In this document: in pieces, positions 36,132 through 46,265 of the stretch
How the letters are laid out: every line of letters begins with the position of its first letter
How positions within the stretch are numbered: position 1 is the first letter of the stretch
Assembly: GCA_023512255.1 (NCBI GenBank)
Contig: JAILZY010000004.1
Location: forward strand, 1 to 64,000
Direction: 5' to 3'
From: a bacterium
Lineage (GTDB): Bacteria > SZUA-182 > DTGQ01
Length of the DNA stretch: 64,000 nt
The notes under the pieces: generated by a model
Database searches by the model: none
Told to the model about the DNA's origin: nothing
Seen by the model: the letters and a program-made list of their open reading frames with translations, nothing else
Position numbers and translations under genes: made by a program

Positions 36132-37073
36132 TCAATGGATAAGGCCGATCTTCTTCCGCATCCATTCCAGAGTTTTGGTCAACCCTTCCTCTAACCCGTA
36201 GCGTGGGCTCCAGTTGAGCAGCTTTTGAGCTTTACGAATATCTGGTTGGCGTACCTTGGGATCATCTACCGGCAGAGGCTTAAAGACGATCCGACTGTCT
36301 GTTCCGGTGAGTTTGCGAAGAGTTTCGGCAAATTCTAGGATGGTCATCTCACAGGGATTACCAAGATTGACCGGAGTCTGGCAATCTGAAATGAGCAGCC
36401 GATAGATTCCCTCAACCATATCTTCCACAAAGCAGAAACTGCGGGTTTGCCTCCCGTCGCCGAAAATGGTCATCTCCCGCCCCTGGAGGGCCTGAGCCAT
36501 GAGGGTCGGCACTACCCGCCCATCATTAATCCGCATCCTAGGGCCATAGGTATTGAAGATGCGAGCAATTCTAGTTTCAATCCCATGATAGCGGTGGTAA
36601 GCCATAGTTAGGGCTTCGGCAAACCTCTTGGCCTCATCGTATACGCCCCTTGGACCAATGGGATTGACATTTCCCCAATAGTCTTCAGATTGAGGATGGA
36701 CAAGTGGATCTCCGTAGACCTCCGAAGTTGAGGCCAGAAGGAAAACGGCTTTCTTCTCCTTGGCCAGACCTAGAGCTTTATGAGTACCCAAAGAGCCTAC
36801 TTTCAGGGTCTGAATGGGCAACTGCTGGTAGTCAACCGGGCTAGCCGGGCTGGCAAAATGCAAAATATAATCCAGCGGACCATCAAGATAAAGATAATTG
36901 GTTACATCTTGTTTAATGAATAGAAACTTTTCCGAGCGAATATGAGCGATATTTGAGATATCTCCAGTGAGAAGGTTATCCATACAGATAACCTCAAAGC
37001 CTCTGTTTAGGAAATAGTCACAGAGGTGAGATCCGAGAAAGCCTGCTCCACCGGTAATCAATACTCTTGGCAT
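36132..37073 (-). CDS. UDP-glucuronate decarboxylase-type NAD-dependent epimerase
   Basis: 313 aa short-chain dehydrogenase. The NAD motif is [12 protein letters not shown]. The catalytic Tyr-Lys pair is in [12 protein letters not shown], a signature of UDP-glucuronate decarboxylases (UXS), which make UDP-xylose. PSMED-like blocks [20 protein letters not shown] and [17 protein letters not shown] support this. It would supply xylose for envelope polysaccharides. It lies 6 bp downstream of ftsB and 54 bp upstream of pyrR, so it is probably in one operon with them. Confidence 0.9.
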   Translation of the reverse strand: MPRVLITGGAGFLGSHLCDYFLNRGFEVICMDNLLTGDISNIAHIRSEKFLFIKQDVTNYLYLDGPLDYILHFASPASPVDYQQLPIQTLKVGSLGTHKALGLAKEKKAVFLLASTSEVYGDPLVHPQSEDYWGNVNPIGPRGVYDEAKRFAEALTMAYHRYHGIETRIARIFNTYGPRMRINDGRVVPTLMAQALQGREMTIFGDGRQTRSFCFVEDMVEGIYRLLISDCQTPVNLGNPCEMTILEFAETLRKLTGTDSRIVFKPLPVDDPKVRQPDIRKAQKLLNWSPRYGLEEGLTKTLEWMRKKIGLIH

Positions 37074-37079
37074 ATAGAA

Positions 37080-37406
37080 TCACCTCCGCGCCTTTGGGAT
37101 CGGCTTTCCCTTCGACAGATGGTGATATCGATAAATAATTTCACCCGGTTTGGCCAATCCCAGATCTTCACGAGCTATGCGGGCTATGTACTCAGGGTCT
37201 GAGCGCAGCCTCTCGATCTCTTTCCGCAGAAGTTGATTTTCTTCCATAATATGAACGATATCCCTCCTTATACGCTCCCGCTGTTGGCGAAACTGATAGA
37301 TGCGCACCAGGCTGTAGCGTCCCCAAAAGGAAGACCACACCAGCAACCCAAAGGCAAGGATAAGAAGGATATAGCGAGCAGGCTGCCTCGCTCGGTTTAA
37401 AGACAT
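37080..37406 (-). CDS. ftsB: FtsB/DivIC-family septum formation protein
   Basis: 108 aa from ATG 37406, chosen for the GAGGG ribosome site 6 nt before it and because upstream residues run through a palindrome. One membrane helix (ILLILAFGLLVWSSF) is followed by a coiled coil (QQRERIRRDIVHIMEENQLLRKEIERL) and the family tail YIARIAREDLGLAKPGEIIYRY. It forms part of the FtsQ-FtsB-FtsL complex that activates septal wall synthesis. Placement after eno is common in bacteria. Confidence 0.9.
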   Translation of the reverse strand: MSLNRARQPARYILLILAFGLLVWSSFWGRYSLVRIYQFRQQRERIRRDIVHIMEENQLLRKEIERLRSDPEYIARIAREDLGLAKPGEIIYRYHHLSKGKPIPKARR

Positions 37407-37431
37407 CTTGCGCCCTCTTTCATCAATCACC

Positions 37432-37470
37432 CCCTCGCCCTCTTCCCAATTTTTGAGTGGAGGGTGAGGG
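37432..37470. repeat. REP-like palindrome upstream of ftsB
   Basis: CCCTCGCCCTC (37432-37442) pairs with GAGGGTGAGGG (37460-37470) with one mismatch and a 17-nt loop. The GGGTGAGGG form resembles common intergenic palindromes. It lies in the 5' leader of ftsB. Confidence 0.65.
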
Positions 37471-37583
37471 AGAGACAGATTTGATAAGTTATGAGAGATC
37501 ATCGCTTATCCTATCCTCATCAATTCGAGAATTCGAGAAGAGTAGGATTACCCTCATACTTGTCTCGATCATACTTCCTTTGT

Positions 37584-37836
37584 CTTCTCCCCGCGCTCGG
37601 GTGGAGGCAGATGTTCGGTAGCTTCCCGCTCCGACCTGCTAGCCACTTCTACCCGCGCTCGGGTGGAGGCAGAGCCGCCAGGAATCAATAAGTGCCCGTC
37701 GGCACTCCTTCTCCCCGCGCTCGGGTGGAGGCAGCGCCCACTGCCCACTGCTCCCCGCACTCGGGTGGAGCGCAGGGTTAAAGCTACATGGCTTACCCAC
37801 CATGCTAGTCCTCTTCCTGCTCTTCGGTGGAGGCAG
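37584..37836. repeat. Five-copy 27-bp hairpin repeat cluster
   Basis: CTTCTCCCCGCGCTCGGGTG... occurs at 37584-37610, 37646-37672 and 37708-37734 (exact 62-bp period, one mismatch in copy 2). Degenerate copies sit at 37748-37775 and 37811-37836. Each copy can fold (CTCC-CCG / CGG-GGAG). The first two gaps are 35 nt each and unrelated to one another. It resembles CRISPR in spacing but has no cas genes and decays after three copies. Confidence 0.75.
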
Positions 37837-37874
37837 GGAGATTGAGGCGCTATTTTGTGAAGGAGCAGGGTCAA

Positions 37875-39200
<1,326 letters not shown>

Positions 39201-39349
39201 TTATTAGGTTAACATAACTTTGGTTATTAAGTTAATACGGCTTAATATTGTTTTTCTCGGCTCTGGCCGATCAGCTTTGCGGGTCAAAAATATCACAAAT
39301 ACTTTTCAGATTCAATAGAAAAACAGGTACTAACAGGGGGAGGGAGAAA

Positions 39350-39414
39350 AGAGTAATATTAGAGTAATATTAGTGAAATGTTTAGAAAGAGTAATATTAG
39401 TGAAATGTTAGGAA
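39350..39414. repeat. 27-bp direct repeats beside the DnaA boxes
   Basis: AGAGTAATATTAGTGAAATG... at 39361-39387 and 39388-39414 (two differences near the end), preceded by an 11-bp partial unit at 39350-39360. They abut the first DnaA-like box at 39417, an arrangement like iterons or an unwinding element. Confidence 0.85.
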
Positions 39415-39942
39415 GATTTTCCACAATTTCTTTGGATAACCTGTGGATAACCAAGATAAATTCGGCTGGAACTGCCTGAGAAATTAGCCAGGATAGCACT
39501 TTTGCCTCTCGATGAGCCTTTCTCTATTAAGATAATATATCAAATAGTTACCAGATATAATAGCTACTTTTTGCTCTATCCTCAGGATGAAATCCGATGG
39601 CGGGAGAAGTTATCCACAGATGATCGACTCGCGGCTGTCTCCTCTAATTCATTATCAGACATTTTTGAAAAAGGGGGATGGACATTTGGGGCAATAAGGA
39701 AAAAAATTGATTTTGTCAGAGATTAGGAAAATTTTCCACAGAAGTTATGGATAAGTTGTGGATAACTAGAGGGACAAAGGAGAAAAAGCCGTAGAAAAAC
39801 AAAGGCAATAGCAATTTTGCTTGGCATGGAATCTATTTTTATTGGCAGATATTTCAAATATTTAATTAAGATTAGCTAATCAGCTTCCCCTCTCTCGAAA
39901 AGCAAGGATGAAAAAATGAAAGTTATCCACAGGTTAGTGTTT

Positions 39943-39974
39943 AAACTGAAAATCCTAAATAGGATTTTCAGTTT
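39943..39974. other. Perfect 14-bp hairpin near the DnaA boxes
   Basis: AAACTGAAAATCCT (39943-39956) and AGGATTTTCAGTTT (39961-39974) pair perfectly around a 4-nt loop, 11 bp after the last DnaA box. Followed by few Ts, so it may be a weak terminator insulating the region, or part of the origin architecture. Confidence 0.75.
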
Positions 39975-40017
39975 TCTGATGATTGCGGAATCAAGAAGCA
40001 TAAACTCTGAAACTTGC

Positions 40018-40048
40018 TTGACACGAAATCCTCCTAGTGTGGTATGAT
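40018..40048 (+). promoter_or_regulatory. Candidate promoter of nrdD
   Basis: TTGACA at 40018-40023, then TATGAT (5 of 6) at 40043-40048 with a long 19-bp spacer. The NrdR box lies just downstream, at the expected transcription start, so bound NrdR would block it. Confidence 0.5.
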
Positions 40049-40059
40049 AATGCTGCTAC

Positions 40060-40106
40060 CTACTATATATAGTAGTATCTCCTTAAAACTATACAATATG
40101 ATCTAC
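40060..40106 (+). promoter_or_regulatory. NrdR operator (one perfect box, one degenerate box)
   Basis: CTACTATATATAGTAG (40060-40075) is a perfect palindrome and carries the NrdR core ACTATATATAGT. A weaker match, ATACAATATGATCTAC (40091-40106), has its centre 31 bp away, the spacing usual for paired NrdR boxes. NrdR, an ATP/dATP-sensing repressor, typically controls ribonucleotide reductase genes; nrdR itself is not in the window. Confidence 0.7.
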
Positions 40107-40143
40107 TTTTAAATTAGAGTCTATCCGAAAAAATACTTAAATG

Positions 40144-40172
40144 AGGCGGCATCATTATTGGAGCTGCCGCCT
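40144..40172 (+). promoter_or_regulatory. Leader hairpin of nrdD
   Basis: AGGCGGCA / TGCCGCCT form an 8-bp stem, enclosed by CTATCC (40121-40126) and GGATAG (40181-40186), in the nrdD 5' leader. No known riboswitch class recognised; it could affect translation of nrdD. Confidence 0.4.
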
Positions 40173-40230
40173 TACCCTTAGGATAGGTTCTTAAACCAGA
40201 TTGAAGACAACAGAGCTAGGAGATTTGAGG

Positions 40231-42324
40231 ATGAGTAATGTAGAAACCACGGATATGGCCCTTTTCGTTCGAACCTCAGAAGAGGATTTTCGAAGTTGGG
40301 ATCGACAGAAAATTGTCGATGCCCTGGTACGTGAAACCTATATTGATGAGGACACAGCTATTCGCATCAGTAAGGAAGTGGAAAGTCAGATTATAGCCTC
40401 GAATCTCAAAATCATTACCGCTCCTCTGATCCGTGAGCTAGTAGATGCAAAGCTCATTGAGCATGGACTAGAGCGGGCTCGCTGGATGCATACCCGCCTT
40501 GGGATGCCACTTTATGACGTCAATCAGCTCATTCTCCATCCTAACCGGGAAAATGCCAATGTACCTCATGGCCCTGAAGCCACTAACCTGACCCTGGCCG
40601 AGCATATCAAGAAAGAGTATGCACTTTTAGCTCTTTTTTCTCAGGAGGTGGCTGATGCCCACTTGCGGGGAGATATCCATATCCATGATCTTGGCTTCTG
40701 TGACCGTCCTTACTGCTCCGGCCAATCCCTTGAGTATGTCAAAAAATTCGGTCTGAACCTGCCGAATGCTCTGTCTATGGCCAAGCCGGCCAAACATCCC
40801 GAGGTGCTGCTGGCCCACATGGTAAAATTTGCCGCTGCCCTGCAGGGGAATTTCGCCGGGGCTATCGGCTGGGATGCGGTCAATCTCTTCTTCGCCCCCT
40901 ATCTTTCGGGGATGTCGGATCGAGAGATTCGCCAGCTGGCCCAGATCATGATTTTTGAGTTTTCCCAACAGGCCGTAGCCAGGGGAGGACAGGCGATCTT
41001 CAGCGATATTAATATCTATTGGGAAGTGCCTAGTCACTTTGAAAATGTTCCGGCCATTGGCCCCGGGGGAATCTATACTGGCAAGACCTACGGTCAGTAT
41101 CTTGAGGAGTCGCAAAGATTTGCTCGAGCACTTTTTGATGTTTACCTGGAAGGAGACGCATCAGGCAGACCCTTCTTTTTCCCCAAGCCACTGGTTCACA
41201 TTACCGAAAAATTTTTCAAAACTCCAGGGCATCAGGACTTTCTTTTCCATATCTGCGAAGTGGCCGCGGAGAAAGGGAACACCTACTTTGTGTTTGATCG
41301 TGGGGATACGGCCAAAATTTCCGAGTGTTGCCGACTGAGTTTTAAACTCAGGGCCGAAGATCTTGAAGATGCTAAAGAACCCTGGAAGATGAGATACTGC
41401 GCTCTTCAGAATGTTACCCTAAACCTGCCACGGGTTGGCTATGAGGTCAAGGGAGACAACTGTCGGCTCTTTGAGCGGCTAGGAGATTTGATGGAGCTGG
41501 CTGCCGAGGCTCATATGCAGAAGCGAGTTTTTATCGAAAAGCTCTTGGCTCTTGGGGAGAGCGGGCCTCTATCCCTTCTGACCATGAGTCGGGATGGTGA
41601 GCCCTATCTTCGACTAGAGCGCGCCTCTCATCTGATCGGTATGGTTGGGCTGAATGAGCTGGTAAAAATCCAGACAGGCCAGGAAATGCATGAATCGAAA
41701 GAGGCCTTCATGATGGGACTCAAGATCATTTCCCATTTGAAACTCTTGGCTGACCGTCTGTCCAGCAAGCATAAAATGCATTTTGTGCTTGAGCAGACCC
41801 CGGCAGAGAGCACCAGCTATCGGTTCGCCAAGCTAGATCTTCGCCACTATGGATCGGCCGCGGAGAAGACTGTGCAGGGAGATTTGGCCAAGGGAGAGGT
41901 ATACTATACTAACTCTACCTACTTGAATGTGAGTGCTCCGATTAACCCGATTGAGCGGGTCAGGCAGGAAGGACTATTTCATCCGCTGATCGAAGCTGGA
42001 GCCCTGACCCACATCTGGCTGGGGGAGGCAAGGCCATCGCGGGAGTCTTTGGCTAATTTCGTGGTTAAGACCTTTCAGAAGACCTTAAATGATCAGATCG
42101 CCTTTTCTCCAGAATTTACGACCTGCAACAGTTGTAGTCAAACGGCACGGGGGCTGAAAGAGACCTGCCCCTATTGTGGCTCAGACCAAGTTGACGGGAT
42201 TACCCGAATTACTGGCTATTTTACCAAGATTTCCAGTTGGAACAAGGGTAAGAGGGGAGAGCTTCGGGACCGATATCGAAATCAGATCTATTTGCAAAGG
42301 GAGAGTGTTGGAAATGAAATTTAA
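40231..42324 (+). CDS. nrdD: Anaerobic ribonucleoside-triphosphate reductase (class III)
   Basis: 697 aa from ATG 40231, preceded by GGAG 8 nt upstream; the track's TTG at 40201 lacks a ribosome site. It reduces NTPs to dNTPs using a glycyl radical. An ATP-cone precedes the barrel. YCSGQSLEYVKKFG and TISECCRLSFKL-like blocks contribute active-site cysteines. Near the end, the zinc motif CNSCSQTARGLKETCPYCGS is followed by RITGYFTKISSWNKGKRGELRDR. The Gly of RITGY is the likely radical site, in place of the more usual RVCGY. It overlaps the next gene by 11 bp. Oxygen-sensitive, so it implies anaerobic DNA synthesis. Confidence 0.94.
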   Translation: MSNVETTDMALFVRTSEEDFRSWDRQKIVDALVRETYIDEDTAIRISKEVESQIIASNLKIITAPLIRELVDAKLIEHGLERARWMHTRLGMPLYDVNQLILHPNRENANVPHGPEATNLTLAEHIKKEYALLALFSQEVADAHLRGDIHIHDLGFCDRPYCSGQSLEYVKKFGLNLPNALSMAKPAKHPEVLLAHMVKFAAALQGNFAGAIGWDAVNLFFAPYLSGMSDREIRQLAQIMIFEFSQQAVARGGQAIFSDINIYWEVPSHFENVPAIGPGGIYTGKTYGQYLEESQRFARALFDVYLEGDASGRPFFFPKPLVHITEKFFKTPGHQDFLFHICEVAAEKGNTYFVFDRGDTAKISECCRLSFKLRAEDLEDAKEPWKMRYCALQNVTLNLPRVGYEVKGDNCRLFERLGDLMELAAEAHMQKRVFIEKLLALGESGPLSLLTMSRDGEPYLRLERASHLIGMVGLNELVKIQTGQEMHESKEAFMMGLKIISHLKLLADRLSSKHKMHFVLEQTPAESTSYRFAKLDLRHYGSAAEKTVQGDLAKGEVYYTNSTYLNVSAPINPIERVRQEGLFHPLIEAGALTHIWLGEARPSRESLANFVVKTFQKTLNDQIAFSPEFTTCNSCSQTARGLKETCPYCGSDQVDGITRITGYFTKISSWNKGKRGELRDRYRNQIYLQRESVGNEI

Positions 42325-42592
42325 GCTATTCTGGAAAGAAGGCTGTCCGATGTGCCCGGCAGCCAAAAATGTTATTCACCAATTAATTTGCAGCGGCTAT
42401 CAGGCCATGGAGTATGATCTTGAAACCACTGAAGGGCTGGCTGAAGCGGCATTTTACGCCGTGCTCTCAACCCCAACCATTATCCTACTCGATGAGCAGG
42501 ACAATTCGATTGCCGAATGGAGGGGAAAAGTGCCTACCTTTGAAGAGGCGCAAGCAGCGGCCTCAGCTTGGCAGACGGCTAAAGTAAGCTAA
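42314..42592 (+). CDS. Small thioredoxin/glutaredoxin-fold protein of the nrd operon
   Basis: 92 aa from ATG 42314, inside the end of nrdD; the track start lies further upstream in another frame of nrdD. The redox motif is CPMC near residue 10, followed by STPTIILL, the cis-Pro strand of thioredoxin folds. Such NrdH-like proteins, encoded between nrdD and nrdG, are thought to reduce the reductase or its activase. Function inferred from position. Confidence 0.8.
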   Translation: MKFKLFWKEGCPMCPAAKNVIHQLICSGYQAMEYDLETTEGLAEAAFYAVLSTPTIILLDEQDNSIAEWRGKVPTFEEAQAAASAWQTAKVS

Positions 42593-42691
42593 TTAGAGTT
42601 CTCACCGCTCAAGGCCTCATCTCCTCAGGATGGGCTTTGCGGCCGCGGCTGATCTTCAGGAGCTGATCTTTGGGAGAAATAAGATCATGGG

Positions 42692-43417
42692 ATGAAAGCG
42701 ATCAACACCTGCCCTGCAGGACAAATCAAGGGATTCATCGAGACCTCTTTCAGCGACTGGCCTGGCAAGGTTGCGGCAGTGGTTTTTCTTTCAGGCTGTA
42801 ACCTGCGCTGTCCCTACTGCCATAACTATACCCTGGTTCTTTCCCCGCACTTCTACGAGACGATACCTCGCCCCTGGATAGCCAGCCGTCTGAGGGAATT
42901 CAGCGGCTGGATTGATGGAGTGGTGATTTCAGGTGGAGAGCCTTGTCTCTCCCCGCGGTTGCCCCAGTTGATCAGATTTTTCCGCCATCTCTCATTTCCG
43001 GTAAAATTGGATACCAATGGCACTAAACCTGAGCTGCTCGCGGCTTTGCTTGAAGATGGTCTTCTCGATTATGTGGCTATGGACGTCAAGGCGCCCCTTG
43101 ATGATATTCGCTACAGCCGCTGCGCTGGAGTGCCACAGAGTGTTTCCCCTATTCGAAGGAGTCTGGCCATTTTAGCCCAGTCTGGGATTGAGTATGAACT
43201 GCGGATGACTGTCTGCCCATCCCTGACCACCAGGGAGGATATCCAAGATTTGGCCAGACAGATCGAGGGAGTAAAGCGATTTGTTCTGCAAGGATTTAAT
43301 CCAAAAGACCCCCTGAGGCCAGAACTTAAGAGCGTATCTCCCTACAGCCGGCAAGAGATGCTGGAATTTCAACGGATTCTAAAAGAGTACGTAGCCGAAT
43401 GCACGGTGGCTGGATGA
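42692..43417 (+). CDS. nrdG: Anaerobic ribonucleotide reductase activating protein (radical SAM)
   Basis: 241 aa. Radical SAM motif CNLRCPYCHN (CxxxCxxC) at about 36-45, then VVISGGEPCLSP (glycine motif). It resembles the longer NrdG form (KGFIETSFSDWPGKVAAVVFLSGC). It uses SAM to generate the glycyl radical on NrdD. Its own upstream spacer is 100 bp, with a start that lacks a strong ribosome site. Context with nrdD is decisive because related activases (pyruvate formate-lyase type) share the fold. Confidence 0.92.
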   Translation: MKAINTCPAGQIKGFIETSFSDWPGKVAAVVFLSGCNLRCPYCHNYTLVLSPHFYETIPRPWIASRLREFSGWIDGVVISGGEPCLSPRLPQLIRFFRHLSFPVKLDTNGTKPELLAALLEDGLLDYVAMDVKAPLDDIRYSRCAGVPQSVSPIRRSLAILAQSGIEYELRMTVCPSLTTREDIQDLARQIEGVKRFVLQGFNPKDPLRPELKSVSPYSRQEMLEFQRILKEYVAECTVAG

Positions 43418-43544
43418 GGGTTTAAAGGTGGCTTTGGGTGGCAGGTGCTTTGAGTGGCAAGAATTTATAGTAGGAAAATCAGGCCAAAGTAGGCCGCAGG
43501 TGAGATGTGCAAGGTTCATTGATTAGAGCTCCATTAATTGATGA

Positions 43545-44645
43545 CTACTCCAGGGGATCGGGCCCGCCATAGGCGCCAAGGGTATTTCGGGAGCCATCAG
43601 GGTTGTTATAGACCTTTTGCGGATGGCCTGAATGGTGGCAGATAGATTCTGGCCTGAGCCGATAATCTCCATGATTAGGGTCAATGAAGAGCGGATCCTG
43701 AGAAATATTTCCATTGACTCCAAGATAATCGGCATCAGTGATATTGGAAAATTGAGGCCGGCAGGTCATGGCAAAATCAACCAGACAAAGGTCGTCTTGA
43801 TTTTTCCAGAGAATATTGTTAAGCTGTTGGAATCCTCCGGCTAATCCAAAAACGCCTCCTCCAAACAGAGCGCTATTGCCACAGATGGTGTTATTGACTA
43901 GCGAGGCCGAAGAGTCGATGAAAATGCACCCTCCGCCGGCATGAGAGGCTGTGTTTTTAACGATGAGGTTATTGTGGATCACGGAGCGGTCAGCATTGCA
44001 AAATAGCCCGCCGCCAAAAGAGGCGCTGTTTCGCAGCAGCCGATTTTTGGCGATCTTAGCCGAGGCATGAAAAGAAAAGATTCCTCCTCCGCAAACCTGG
44101 GCCCGATTGTCGACAATCGTATTGTGAATGATTTTCGGACAGGAGAACTCCGCACAGTAGATCCCGCCGCCGAATTTAGCCTTATGGTTAACAATGAAGT
44201 TATTGATGATGGTGGGAGAGGAGTAGGGAGCACAGTAGATTCCCCCTCCCTGAAGTGGGCAGGCACGATTGGGATCGGAATCTGAAACGGTGAGGGTGAA
44301 GCCATCGAGAGTGGCCTGACAGCCTTGGTCAAAAGAGATTAGCGGAGCCTCACCCGTTCCGATTAAAACCGTCTCGCCCGCTCCCAGAGCAGAGCGAAGG
44401 ATCAGGTTTTTCTGGGTAATATGAATGCCTGCCGGACAGATCCGATATCTTCCTGGTCTGACGATAATAGTGTCTGCTGCGGCTGAATTTTTCACCGCCT
44501 CCTCAATGGTAGAAAATTCAGCTGGAACAAAAAGATTTCTCTGCCTGATGAGGGCTTTCTGACAAGAGAGAAAAAACCAACAGCAGGAGAAGACCAGCAT
44601 AACGAGACATCTTTTGAAGAGGGGGTATTTTTTATCAATCAGCAT
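43545..44645 (-). CDS. Parallel beta-helix lipoprotein
   Basis: 366 aa. Lipoprotein signal with lipobox FFLSC. Begins with the usual FVPAEFSTIEEAVKNSAAADTIIVRPGRY lead strand, then about ten PbH1-type turns carrying GGGIYC / GGGIFS loops (GGGxxx repeats). It ends with DPLFIDPNHGDYRL, the same C-terminal block seen in the 17.8-19.2 kb protein. The short overlap (11 bp) with the gene before it means they are co-translated. Likely surface polysaccharide-binding or structural role; no catalytic residues identified. Confidence 0.85.
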   Translation of the reverse strand: MLIDKKYPLFKRCLVMLVFSCCWFFLSCQKALIRQRNLFVPAEFSTIEEAVKNSAAADTIIVRPGRYRICPAGIHITQKNLILRSALGAGETVLIGTGEAPLISFDQGCQATLDGFTLTVSDSDPNRACPLQGGGIYCAPYSSPTIINNFIVNHKAKFGGGIYCAEFSCPKIIHNTIVDNRAQVCGGGIFSFHASAKIAKNRLLRNSASFGGGLFCNADRSVIHNNLIVKNTASHAGGGCIFIDSSASLVNNTICGNSALFGGGVFGLAGGFQQLNNILWKNQDDLCLVDFAMTCRPQFSNITDADYLGVNGNISQDPLFIDPNHGDYRLRPESICHHSGHPQKVYNNPDGSRNTLGAYGGPDPLE

Positions 44646-45849
44646 TGGCTATCCCTTGACCTCCCTGGCTTTGAGGGAGGAGCATAATACCGGCATCGAG
44701 ATTATAACCGATCCGATTTTGCTCAATCAGAGCTTTTTGGGCCTCTATGACTAAGCCAGCAGAAATATTACCCAAGATGCTGTTTTGAATAATCCTGATT
44801 ACTCCTCCCCCATGCACGGCAATACCCGCCCGTAGGTTGTGATTAACCTGATTGCCTCTGATCGTAGCCTCAGAGATATTCTCAAGCCGTATGCCAGCTT
44901 TGAGGTTCCCATACACTTCATTTTCCTCTATTGAGGCAACAATATGTTTCTGCTGATTGTTGATCGCGGTCAAACTGATTCCTGCCCGCCAGTTGTGGCG
45001 AAGAATATTGCCTTGAATCACGATAGGCTGATCGTGGCTAACCAGATCAAGCCCACCGATCCCGCTTCCATTCTGATAGCAGAGATTGTGGAGAATCCTT
45101 GGCCTGGCGTATTCCCTGATTCCAATACCGGGGGCATCCTGCTCTTTATCTTTGGCCTGCGGAAAATGATTATTGAAAATCTCATTATCCTGGATAAGGG
45201 CCATAGAATTTGGTCCATTGGCAATACCGGTGCCAAAATTGTCGTATATAACATTGTGTTGAACAGTCGGCTTGGCTACTGTCTCTAGGGGAGGTCCCAT
45301 AGACGGGCCTAATCCTGTCAGGAGCAGACCGCCACCCTTGCCTTTTGAGTGGTTTTGGCAGATGATGTTGTTGATGATGACGGCGGCAGAACAGCCTCGC
45401 ACTTCCACAAGGTATAACTTATCGATAGCCTTGGTGGGAAGGTTGCGGATGGTAAAGCCGTCGAGTTTCATCGGCGCTGTGCTCTCTTTTTGAAAACTTA
45501 CCAGATAGTCGGGCGGATCAAGTTTTGATCCGTCGATAATAGTCTGAAGAGCTCGCTGGAGAACCTGTTTTTCCCCCGGGCCCTTTACCAGCCGCTCGCC
45601 CTCGGGGCCGCTGTCGCTGATCAGCGAGATACCCGCCTTGATGACCACCCGCTCGTAATAAATACCAGGTCTGACCCGGACAGAATCCCCAAACTCCGAG
45701 GCATCGATGGCCTCCTGAATGGTGGGGAAATCTTCGGGGACAAAAATATCCCGGCCGCGGCCCTCACGGGACACTAGTAAAAAGGCCAGAAAAAAGAGGA
45801 AAGCGGTCGGGAGTTTTTTCCCAAGGGTAAATCTTTTGGCAATAAGCAT
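44635..45849 (-). CDS. Secreted parallel beta-helix protein
   Basis: 404 aa, with an N-terminal signal peptide (KLPTAFLFFLAFLLVS). Same lead strand as its neighbour (DIFVPEDFPTIQEAIDASEFGDSVRVRPGIYYERV), then right-handed PbH1 repeats such as NLKAGIRLENISEATIRGN and NISAGLVIEAQKALIEQN. It is the first gene of a two-gene operon and resembles a duplicated copy of the 43.5-44.6 kb gene, though the bodies differ. Function unknown, probably envelope-related. Confidence 0.85.
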   Translation of the reverse strand: MLIAKRFTLGKKLPTAFLFFLAFLLVSREGRGRDIFVPEDFPTIQEAIDASEFGDSVRVRPGIYYERVVIKAGISLISDSGPEGERLVKGPGEKQVLQRALQTIIDGSKLDPPDYLVSFQKESTAPMKLDGFTIRNLPTKAIDKLYLVEVRGCSAAVIINNIICQNHSKGKGGGLLLTGLGPSMGPPLETVAKPTVQHNVIYDNFGTGIANGPNSMALIQDNEIFNNHFPQAKDKEQDAPGIGIREYARPRILHNLCYQNGSGIGGLDLVSHDQPIVIQGNILRHNWRAGISLTAINNQQKHIVASIEENEVYGNLKAGIRLENISEATIRGNQVNHNLRAGIAVHGGGVIRIIQNSILGNISAGLVIEAQKALIEQNRIGYNLDAGIMLLPQSQGGQGIANAD

Positions 45850-46208
45850 AATGATCAGCTTGTCCTTATGTGAGAGTTACCCTATTGCTGAAAAGCTGCC
45901 TTTTTATGGAAAGATCTTCTGCAAAGAAGAATTTTATCAGGAAATTGGGGATTTATCCAGCTCAAAATTTTTGGCAAAAAAGCTCAGGCCTTTACAAGGC
46001 CTTGATATTACTTAATTTTAAACTCGCTGCTTTAGATAATTGCTTAGAAATGAGGCAAGGATTAGGGCAAGGTTTCAATATTTCAAGCAATTTCAAAATC
46101 GAAATAAACTATAAATTTTCACCAAAATAGCTAATCAAAACGCTATTAAATCATGCCTAAAAAAACCAAAGTTGAAGCACTATCTCGGTGGTGAGGGGAG
46201 GGAGGATC

Positions 46209-46255
46209 AACTCCCCCGGTCCTTCTTCTCTTATGAGGAGAGGACCGGAGGGAGT
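46209..46255. repeat. Long near-perfect hairpin
   Basis: AACTCCCCCGGTCCT pairs with AGGACCGGAGGGAGTT (one bulged base), and the inner TCTTCTC / GAGGAGA extend the stem. The plus-strand side is followed by GGTTTTTTC. Whether it ends transcription or is a relic of a mobile palindrome is unclear. Confidence 0.7.
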
Positions 46256-46265
46256 TGGTTTTTTC

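Larger units (their letters stand above)
37407..37874. other. Region between eno and ftsB, 468 bp, repeat-rich
   Basis: Contains no supported gene. It holds the G/C-rich palindrome at 37432-37470 and the five-copy hairpin repeat at 37584-37836. Short ORFs in the track here are translations of the repeats. Confidence 0.7.

Noticed and set aside
37584-37734. CRISPR array call
   Set aside because: Only three good repeats, then decay; no cas genes or leader in the window; the units fold and look like a hairpin repeat family. Kept only as a repeat with a finding.
39502-39726. 74-aa ORF in the DnaA-box region
   Set aside because: No family features, overlaps a perfect DnaA box, weak start, and AT-biased residues; probably chance.
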